Positions 58,141 through 64,000 of a stretch of 64,000 nt of DNA are shown here, one piece after another. The stretch is from Hymenobacter chitinivorans DSM 11115 (GTDB lineage: Bacteria; Bacteroidota; Bacteroidia; Cytophagales; Hymenobacteraceae). Made by a program: the position numbers and the translations under genes. The stretch spans positions 2,790,001 through 2,854,000 of the forward strand of contig NZ_PGFA01000001.1 of the NCBI RefSeq assembly GCF_002797555.1, read 5' to 3'. Within the stretch, counting starts at the first letter, position 1. Every line of letters begins with the position of its first letter. The notes under the pieces were generated by a model. That model did no database searches. It had not been told where the DNA came from and saw only the letters and a program-made list of their open reading frames with translations.

Positions 58141-59856
58141 CTACCAGCCCGGATTCTGCTTGTAGAGGCCCTTGCTGAAGTTGATCTGGTTGAGCGGGAT
58201 GGGCAGGTACTCGTCGCGGCCCTTGGTGAAGCGGGCGTCTTTGAGGTACTGCCGCTTGGTTTTCTCGGTCTCGAAGTAGGTGTTGAGGTAGTCGCCGGCA
58301 ATGCCCCAGCGGACCAGGTCGAAGAAGCGGTAGCCTTCCATGGCAAACTCCAGCCGCCGCTCGTAGCGCAGGGCCTGGCGGGCGTAGTCCTGGCTCCAGC
58401 CCGCGGCCGGGTACTGCCCGATGCGGTAGTTGGAAATGGACTGGCCGGCGGTGGTTTTGAGGCGGGCCGTGCTATTCTGGGCCCGCTCCCGCAGGCGGTT
58501 GATGAGGGGTCGGGCCTCGGCGGCGCGGCCCAGCTCAATCAGGGCTTCCGCCTTCCAGAGCAGCACGTCGGCGTAGCGGATGATGGTCCAGTTTTTCGAG
58601 GTGCTCATGAAGGGCGGCGTTTTCTGGAAGCTCGGGTCGGAAGGCAGCACGGTTTCCTTCATCGACATGTACACCCCGTAGGTGTTCTGGTCGCGCAGCC
58701 AGCTGGTTTCGAAGATGAAGCCCGGCGAGTACTTGTAGGGGTGGGTCGGAATGGCCACGGTATGGTCCAGGCGCGGGTCCACGGCGTTGGTCTGGAAGTC
58801 CTCGGGCTTGCTCAGGTCCTGGTTGTTGAAGGTCGTGAACAAGGGCAGGCCCTGGGCGTCAGTCTTGAAGGCGTTGACCAGGTTCTGGCTGGGCTGGTGG
58901 AAGCCGCAGCAGCCGTAGTCGGGGTTCATGGGGTAGCTCAGCTCGTTGCCGCGCTGAGTGCGGCCCTTGGGCGTGCCGTCGTTGCGCGAAAACTGGATGG
59001 CAAACACCGACTCCACCCCGTTGTCGCCGGCGGTGAGGAAGTTGGTGGCGAAGTCGGGGTGCAGGGAGTATTTCGCACCCGCCTGGTCGCAGAGCGCCAC
59101 GACTTCCTGGAGCTTGGTCTGGTCGATGCTGCTCACCGCGTTGGCGTCGTTCTGCACGTAGGCCTGGTAAAGCAGGGTTTTGGCCAGGTAGGCCTGGGCC
59201 GCCGACTTATTCGCCCGCCCGATTTCGGGCTGATTGTCGGGCAAATTGGCGACGGCAAAGCGGAAGTCGCCGGCAATTTTGGTCCAGAGCTCGTCGTTGC
59301 TCAGGGCCACGTTCGACACGGTGGCGTACTGGTCGGTGGGCACGGTTTCGTCGAGGTAGGGCACCCGCTTAAAGAGCTCCTTGAGCAGGAAGTAGTAGTG
59401 CCCGCGCAGGAAGCGCACCTCGCCCTGGCGCACGGCCTTGGTGGGCATGGCCGCGGCATCCACCGCGTTGAGGCGGCGCAGCGCGTCGTTGCAGCGCGAG
59501 ACGCCGATGTAGAGCAGGAACCACAGCTCGTCGGTGTTGCCCACGTCGACGCGGTTGAAGGAGAAGGTTTCATAGAAGTGAAACGCGTCCACGTCGGCCG
59601 TGCCGTTGCCGCCCTTGTAGGCGTCGCCGGCGCGCACGTTGCCGTAGGGCCACATGCTGGTGTAGGGGGCCCGGTACACGTCGTTGCCGAGCTGGGAATA
59701 GGCCGCAATGACCTGCTTCTCAATATTGGCCGGCGTGTTCAGCTGCTCGTCGCTCAGGGCGCCGATGGGCTGCACGTCGAGAAATTCCTTGTCGTTGCAG
59801 CTAACCGTAAGCCCAAGCAGGGAAAGCGCCAATAGACTGGTTTTGAAGAGTTTCAT
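58141..59856 (-). CDS. susD: RagB/SusD family outer-membrane glycan-binding lipoprotein
   Basis: Lipoprotein of 571 residues: MKLFKTSLLALSLLGLTVSC with lipobox cysteine C20, then the SusD fold: FLDVQPIGALSDEQL, and tetratricopeptide-like helices with ELWFLLYIGVSRCNDALRRLN and RGHYYFLLKELFKRVPYLDE. The C-terminal RagB part carries LLWKAEALIELGRAAEARPLINRLRER, YERRLEFAMEGYRFFDLVRWG and a final YLPIPLNQINF. It captures glycan at the cell surface and passes it to SusC. It starts 24 bases after the susC stop, so the two are co-expressed. Confidence 0.95.
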   Translation of the reverse strand: MKLFKTSLLALSLLGLTVSCNDKEFLDVQPIGALSDEQLNTPANIEKQVIAAYSQLGNDVYRAPYTSMWPYGNVRAGDAYKGGNGTADVDAFHFYETFSFNRVDVGNTDELWFLLYIGVSRCNDALRRLNAVDAAAMPTKAVRQGEVRFLRGHYYFLLKELFKRVPYLDETVPTDQYATVSNVALSNDELWTKIAGDFRFAVANLPDNQPEIGRANKSAAQAYLAKTLLYQAYVQNDANAVSSIDQTKLQEVVALCDQAGAKYSLHPDFATNFLTAGDNGVESVFAIQFSRNDGTPKGRTQRGNELSYPMNPDYGCCGFHQPSQNLVNAFKTDAQGLPLFTTFNNQDLSKPEDFQTNAVDPRLDHTVAIPTHPYKYSPGFIFETSWLRDQNTYGVYMSMKETVLPSDPSFQKTPPFMSTSKNWTIIRYADVLLWKAEALIELGRAAEARPLINRLRERAQNSTARLKTTAGQSISNYRIGQYPAAGWSQDYARQALRYERRLEFAMEGYRFFDLVRWGIAGDYLNTYFETEKTKRQYLKDARFTKGRDEYLPIPLNQINFSKGLYKQNPGW

Positions 59857-59880
59857 GGGAATTAAGGAGCTAGGGCGTGG

Positions 59881-62800
59881 TTAGAAAGAAACGTTCAGGC
59901 CGGTGGTAAACACCCGGGGCAGTGGATACTGGTAATTGGTTACCTCGGGGTCGGCGCCGGTAAACTCCTGGCTCTTGAGGGTGAAGAGGTTCTGGCCCTG
60001 CACGTACACCCGCACACCTTGCAGCTTAATCTTGCTGGTCAGCACGGCGGGCAGGGAGTAGCCCAGCTGAATGTTGCGCAGCTTGAGGTAGGAGGCGTTT
60101 TCGATGAAGTAAGTCGAAGACCGGCCTTCGTTGTTGTTGTTGATCAGCGTGGCGGCCGGAATCGTGGAGCCGGAATTGGCCGGCGTCCAGGCGTCGAGCA
60201 GGCGGGCACCCCAGTTTTCGTTGGAGGCAATGGAGGCGAAGTCGGTGCGGAATTTGGCGTCGTTGTAGGCGTACAATCCCTGCACGCCCTGCAGGAAAAT
60301 CTGCAGATCGAAGCCCCGGAAGCCGGTGCCCAGGTTGAGGCCGTAGCTGAAGTCGGGCACCCGTTCGGTTAGCCAGGTCTGGTCGAAGTTGTCGACTTTG
60401 CCGTCGTTGTTCAGGTCCTTGTAGCGGATGCGGCCGGGCGCGGCGCCCACCTGGGTCGGGCCGTTGGCTACATCAGCCGTGTTCTGGTAGAGCCCGTCGG
60501 CCACGTAGCCGTACACGGCGCTGATGGAGTGGCCCAGGCGGGTGACGTCCTGGCCGTTGCCCCCGTAGGCGTTGATAACCTCGGTGGGCAGGAAGGTCAG
60601 CTCGTTGCGGTAGGTCGACAGGTTGCCGGTGACGCTGTAGGTCAGCCCGTTAGTAAGCTCATTCTGGTAGCCGAGCAGGAATTCCCAGCCCCGGTTCTGG
60701 ATGGAGGCCCCGTTGACGAACTGGTCGCCGCCCTCCCCCACTACCGCCAGAAACGGCAGGTTTACCAGAATGTCCTTGCTGTTCTTGACGAAGTAATCCA
60801 CGGTGCCGCTCAGGCGGTTTTCGAGCAGGCCGAAGTCCACGCCGACGTTGGTTTGGGTCGTGGTTTCCCACTTCAGGCCGGGGTTGGCGCGCTGGAAGCG
60901 GCGGTAGCCCGAGGGCAGGTTGGTGTCGTTGCCGTAGATATCGTAGGCCGTGCCGTGGTCGTAGTCGAAGTTGGGGTCGAAGGTGCCCAGCAGGCTCTGG
61001 TACAGGCCCCGGGAGGCGAAGTTGGCAATATCCTGGTTGCCGGTCTGGCCCCAGCCGGCCCGCAGCTTCAAGTCGGAGAAGAAGGCGGCCTGGTTTTTTA
61101 CGAAGGTTTCTTCGCTCAGGCGCCAGCCCGCCGACACGGCCGGAAACACCCCGAACCGCTTGTCCTGCCCGAAGCGGGAGGATCCGTCGCGCCGCAAGGT
61201 GGCCGAGAGCAGGTACTTATCGGCAAAGGAGTAGTTGATTTTGCCGAAGCTCGACGCCAGGCGGTAGGCCGTGGCCCCGCCGCCGTTGTCCTTGTTGGCG
61301 GCCCCGGCGTCGAGGTAGGCGTAGTCGGGGTCCTCACTGGCGAAGTTGGTGCGCGAGGCGTAGCTGCTCTCGTCGTAGTAGCTGATGCGCTCGGCCCCGG
61401 CCAGGAAGTCGAGCTGGTGCTTGGCGCCCAGCAGCACGGTGTAGTTCAGCGTGTTCTGCCACACCCAGTTGCCCCAGAACCGCTCGTTGTTGGTTACCCG
61501 GTTGTTCTGCTCCGACAAAAAGCCGGCCTTGTAGGTCTTGTAGATCTGCCGGAACTTGTAGATGCTGTAGTCGATGCCGAAGCTGCTGCGCAGGTGCAGC
61601 CCCTTGATAATTTCGGCGTCGGCGAAAAAGTTGCCAAAGGCCCGGCCGGTGGTGGAGCGGTTCTGCTCGTTGTCGGCCAGCAGGCGCAGCGGGTTGTCCC
61701 GGTCGCTCATGCCCGACACCGGCCCGCCCCAGCCCACGCCATCCACGGTATGCACCGGCACAATGCTGGGCAGCTGGGTGGTCCGGTCGCGCACCAGATT
61801 CAGGTCAAACTCGGCCCGCTGGGACTTGACCAAGGTCAGGTTTTCGCCGACTTTAAGCCGCCCGTCCAGGAAGTTGTAGTCCGAGTTGAGGCGGGCCGTC
61901 ATCCTATCGAAGCCCGAGTACTTGAGCGTGCCCGAGTTCTGGTAGTAGTTCACCGAAAACAAGGCCCCGCCCCGCTCCCCACCGCTGCTCACGTCCAGGT
62001 TATAGCTCTGAATCAGGGCGTTCTGCTGGGTTTCCTTGAACCAGTCGGTATCGGCGGCCCGCATGGTTTTGTCGGCGTCGATAAACTCGGTGGTACCCAC
62101 CCCGTCGAGCACCGGCTGGCCGTTGGGGCCCTGGTGGGTCTGGAAGGTGTAGTAGGGCAAGTTGGGCGTGCCGCCGTCGTTGGTTTTGGCCTGCCAGTAC
62201 ACCCGGCCGTAGTCCAGGGTATTGAGCAGCTCGAGGTGGGGGCCGGGCGTCTGGGCGGTGAAGAAGGTCGAGAAATTAACCCGGGTGGCACCTTTCTTGG
62301 CCTTTTTGGTGGTGATGATAATCACCCCGTTGCCGGCCCGGGAACCGTAGATGCTGGCCGCCGACGCGTCTTTGAGCACCTGGATGCTCTCGATGTCGTT
62401 CTGGTTGATCTGGTTGATGCCTTCCTTGGTCGGGATGCCGTCGATGACGTAGAGCGGGTCGTTGTTGCCGAGCGTGCCGATGCCGCGGATGCGCACGGTG
62501 GCCGCGCTGCCCGGTGCCCCGTCGGTCGTGATTTGCACGCCCGGCACCCGGCCCTGCAGGTTGCGGGTCACGTCGTTGGAAGCCATATCCTTGATTTCGT
62601 CGGTCTTGACGACGGCCACGGCCCCGGTCAGGTCGGCCTTGCGCTGGGTCTGGTAGCCGGTCACCACTACTTCGTCCAGGGCCTTGGTATCGGGGGCCAG
62701 CCGGATGGTCAGCTCGGTGCTCGGGCCCACGGCTACTTCCTGGGTCAGGAAGCCCACCGAGGACACGACCAGGGTGGCATTATCGGGTACGGTGAGGGTG

Positions 62801-63042
62801 AAGCGGCCGTCGGGGTCGGTCGAGACGCCGTTGGTGGTGCCCTTCACCACGACCGTTACGCCGGGCATGCCCTCGCCTTTATCGTCGACGACGCGGCCAC
62901 TAATCTTGGTATCGGCGGGCTGGGCGGCGCGGGTTTCGGCGCCGGATTCCGCGGCTTGCGCAGGCTCCACGGCGGCCAGCGGCAGGGCCGTGAGCAGCGT
63001 CGCGGCCACGGCCTGACGCAGGGTACGTACGGATTGTCTCAT
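59881..63042 (-). CDS. susC: SusC/RagA family TonB-linked outer membrane transporter
   Basis: TonB-dependent receptor of 1053 residues. After a signal peptide (AVAATLLTALPLAAVEPAQA) comes a carboxypeptidase-regulatory-like domain (about 45-130, ISGRVVDDKGEGMPGVTVVVKG), a TonB box region LDEVVVTGYQTQRKADLTG, the plug domain (VRIRGIGTLGNNDPLYVIDGIP and the SusC-type DASAASIYGSRAGNGVIIITTK) and a 22-strand barrel ending FTTGLNVSF. It imports fructan oligosaccharides across the outer membrane, as inferred from the neighbouring GH32, fructokinase and MFS genes. The start MRQSVRTLRQ at 63042 begins the signal peptide. Confidence 0.95.
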   Translation of the reverse strand: MRQSVRTLRQAVAATLLTALPLAAVEPAQAAESGAETRAAQPADTKISGRVVDDKGEGMPGVTVVVKGTTNGVSTDPDGRFTLTVPDNATLVVSSVGFLTQEVAVGPSTELTIRLAPDTKALDEVVVTGYQTQRKADLTGAVAVVKTDEIKDMASNDVTRNLQGRVPGVQITTDGAPGSAATVRIRGIGTLGNNDPLYVIDGIPTKEGINQINQNDIESIQVLKDASAASIYGSRAGNGVIIITTKKAKKGATRVNFSTFFTAQTPGPHLELLNTLDYGRVYWQAKTNDGGTPNLPYYTFQTHQGPNGQPVLDGVGTTEFIDADKTMRAADTDWFKETQQNALIQSYNLDVSSGGERGGALFSVNYYQNSGTLKYSGFDRMTARLNSDYNFLDGRLKVGENLTLVKSQRAEFDLNLVRDRTTQLPSIVPVHTVDGVGWGGPVSGMSDRDNPLRLLADNEQNRSTTGRAFGNFFADAEIIKGLHLRSSFGIDYSIYKFRQIYKTYKAGFLSEQNNRVTNNERFWGNWVWQNTLNYTVLLGAKHQLDFLAGAERISYYDESSYASRTNFASEDPDYAYLDAGAANKDNGGGATAYRLASSFGKINYSFADKYLLSATLRRDGSSRFGQDKRFGVFPAVSAGWRLSEETFVKNQAAFFSDLKLRAGWGQTGNQDIANFASRGLYQSLLGTFDPNFDYDHGTAYDIYGNDTNLPSGYRRFQRANPGLKWETTTQTNVGVDFGLLENRLSGTVDYFVKNSKDILVNLPFLAVVGEGGDQFVNGASIQNRGWEFLLGYQNELTNGLTYSVTGNLSTYRNELTFLPTEVINAYGGNGQDVTRLGHSISAVYGYVADGLYQNTADVANGPTQVGAAPGRIRYKDLNNDGKVDNFDQTWLTERVPDFSYGLNLGTGFRGFDLQIFLQGVQGLYAYNDAKFRTDFASIASNENWGARLLDAWTPANSGSTIPAATLINNNNEGRSSTYFIENASYLKLRNIQLGYSLPAVLTSKIKLQGVRVYVQGQNLFTLKSQEFTGADPEVTNYQYPLPRVFTTGLNVSF

Positions 63043-63111
63043 GGGAATTGGGATTGGGAAGAGGCGAGTAGAGAAGCCGTAGCGGGCGGCGGACCCGGGC
63101 CCGGCAGCGGG

Positions 63112-63127
63112 CCGCAAACGGTTGCGG
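63112..63127. promoter_or_regulatory. LacI-type operator candidate 1 upstream of susC
   Basis: CCGCAA-ACGG-TTGCGG is a 6+6 palindrome with the central CG and GCAA/TTGC half-sites typical of LacI-family operators. It ends 70 bases upstream of the susC ATG. The 14-base core recurs exactly 89 bases further upstream. Confidence 0.5.
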
Positions 63128-63202
63128 GCGGCGGGCTAAGCGGCCGGAGCCACCCGGCCCTGGGCGGCGCCATTGCCACCGGGCTTCGACTCAAAGGTGG
63201 GT

Positions 63203-63216
63203 GCAAACGGTTGCGG
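63203..63216. promoter_or_regulatory. LacI-type operator candidate 2 upstream of susC
   Basis: GCAAACGGTTGCGG, identical over 14 bases to the site at 63114-63127 and in the same orientation, 161 bases upstream of the susC ATG. Two sites 89 bases apart would allow looping by a LacI-type repressor. Confidence 0.5.
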
Positions 63217-63337
63217 AAGCTTCCTCTATTCGTTCAAAGAATTGCAGAATTGGTTCATCCCCACCATTCCCATAAATCACCTAACAATCAACAACTTAAC
63301 AATAAACAAACTCCGCCATCAAAAGCCCAACTATCAG

Positions 63338-63370
63338 AATTGATACCTGTTTTCAAAAATTGATACATGC
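63338..63370. promoter_or_regulatory. Direct repeat, candidate binding site of the hybrid two-component regulator
   Basis: AATTGATACCTGT (63338-63350) and AATTGATACATGC (63358-63370) repeat with a 20-base offset, about two helical turns. AraC-type domains bind such direct repeats. It lies in the A/T-rich stretch between susC and the AraC-type regulator gene, about 300 bases upstream of the susC start. Confidence 0.5.
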
Positions 63371-63414
63371 TTTGGAGCGGCCTTCAGGTAGCTGCGGGTC
63401 TAAAAACTAAAAAG

Positions 63415-63550
63415 CTAGTTCCCCTCCTTAGCTGAGGAGAGGTTAGGGGTAGTTGACTTTTGCTTGAACGACTTTTAGATGTAGTTCTAAAAATTGTTCT
63501 GACGGTCATCAACCACCCCTAACCCCTTCTCAGCAAAGGAGGGGAACTAG
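63415..63550. repeat. Inverted repeat (MITE-like) between the regulator and susC operators
   Basis: CTAGTTCCCCTCCTT (63415-63429) pairs exactly with AAGGAGGGGAACTAG (63536-63550). A second arm pair (GTTAGGGGT-type against ACCCCTAACC) and an inner TTTTAGA/TCTAAAA pair follow. The element ends 32 bases before the 3' end of the regulator gene and may serve as its terminator. Confidence 0.7.
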
Positions 63551-63582
63551 CAGTAGCTTTTAAAACAATGTGGGCTTCCCTT

Positions 63583-64000
63583 CTAGCCGGCGGTGGTGTG
63601 CAGGGCGCGGAACTCCGAGGGCGAAACCTGGTAGCGGGCCTTGAAGCTGGTGGAGAAATACGAGGGCGAGGAAAAGCCCAGCTGGTAGGCTACCTCGGCA
63701 ATGGTCAGGTCGTCGGTGAGCAGCAGCTGCCGGGCCTTGGTCAGGCGCACGCCCTGGATGAAGTCGGTGACGCCGGTGCCGAGCACGGCCTTGACTTTGC
63801 GGTAGAGCTGTACCCGGGAAATACCCAGACTGCGGGCCACGTCTTCCACCGAGAGGTCGGAGCGCGACACGTTGGCTTCGACAATGGCGGTGAGGTCGGC
63901 CAGGAATTTCTGGTCGACGCGCTGGGGGGCCACCGTAACGGTGTCGGTGCTCAGCTCACGGCGGAAATGCTCCCGCTGCCGGTCCCGGTTGGCCAACAGG
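63583..64000 (-). CDS. AraC-type DNA-binding end of a hybrid two-component regulator (partial)
   Basis: The window holds the last about 138 residues; the frame stays open past 64000. The C-terminal AraC domain is clear: VDQKFLADLTAIVEANVSRS, then DLSVEDVARSLGISRVQLYRKVKAV, and LTIAEVAYQLGFSSPSYFSTSFKARYQVSPSEFRAL. The LLANRDRQREHFRREL linker and this arrangement are typical of hybrid two-component system (HTCS) proteins. These sense periplasmic sugar and control Sus-type loci; BT1754, which controls the Bacteroides thetaiotaomicron fructan locus, is the precedent. It lies upstream of susC on the same strand. Whether the rest is a sensor kinase cannot be seen. Confidence 0.8.
   Translation of the reverse strand, partial: LLANRDRQREHFRRELSTDTVTVAPQRVDQKFLADLTAIVEANVSRSDLSVEDVARSLGISRVQLYRKVKAVLGTGVTDFIQGVRLTKARQLLLTDDLTIAEVAYQLGFSSPSYFSTSFKARYQVSPSEFRALHTTAG

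Noticed and set aside
60529..63363. 944-codon open frame on the plus strand over susC
   Set aside because: It is antisense to a complete SusC gene with all family motifs; its sequence is low-complexity Gly/Val/Ala-rich, typical of antisense frames in GC-rich DNA.

Overview
The window looks like a chromosomal segment of a GC-rich Cytophagales bacterium of the Hymenobacter type (Bacteroidota). The pointers are two secreted proteins with type IX secretion (T9SS) C-terminal sorting domains, a SusC/SusD pair, LytTR two-component systems with multi-membrane LytS-type kinases, TAnnTTTG promoter elements, and dispersed palindromes of several families between genes. The assignment to a genus is inference from style. 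I saw no rRNA, tRNA, CRISPR array or intact insertion sequence.

Layout. 0-11 kb: AraC regulators next to small oxidoreductases (RibD-like reductase, zinc alcohol dehydrogenase, SDR), a VOC protein, a PBP4-type carboxypeptidase, a T9SS beta-propeller protein, and a divergent HxlR-azoreductase pair with two matching operator-like palindromes. 11-14 kb: a small accessory patch holding two broken gene tails (a DUF559 endonuclease and possibly a DNA methyltransferase), a membrane protein with an abortive-infection-like layout, and a helix-turn-helix gene with three copies of an 11-base box, followed by a coiled-coil protein of unknown function. 14-25 kb: SDR and AraC pairs, a PAS histidine kinase, a protein with an intramolecular chaperone (S74) domain, a second T9SS propeller protein, a LA_2272-like surface-repeat protein, and a nested palindrome cluster. 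25-31 kb: a sterol-desaturase family membrane enzyme, and a translationally coupled radical SAM - glycosyltransferase pair. 30-36 kb: two LytTR signalling systems; the second has two overlapping kinase genes, one of which has lost its phospho-acceptor histidine. 36-49 kb: small secreted proteins, a His-rich protein followed by a CusA-TolC fusion pump and its adaptor, an RtcB RNA ligase, LtrA and two PPOX-fold proteins. 49-53.6 kb: a soluble six-PAS kinase, a stray 32-residue copy of its histidine box, and a zinc-ribbon protein. 53.8-64 kb: a fructan-type utilisation locus on the minus strand: the end of a hybrid two-component regulator, then susC, susD, an MFS sugar porter, a PfkB fructokinase and a GH32 fructanase.

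How parts work together. The last 10 kb reads as one pathway: GH32 cuts fructan or sucrose outside the inner membrane, SusC/SusD import oligomers, MFS carries hexose across the inner membrane and PfkB phosphorylates fructose. Candidate operators of two different types (LacI-like palindromes and a 20-base-spaced direct repeat) lie upstream of susC. The metal-efflux block encodes a full tripartite pump in two polypeptides. Three AraC-SDR tandems and an AraC-RibD tandem suggest repeated use of one regulatory module for detoxifying or reducing enzymes.

Most open questions: what the histidine-less LytS-like protein does beside an intact kinase; what the HTH/coiled-coil pair controls; and what the radical SAM enzyme modifies together with its glycosyltransferase.
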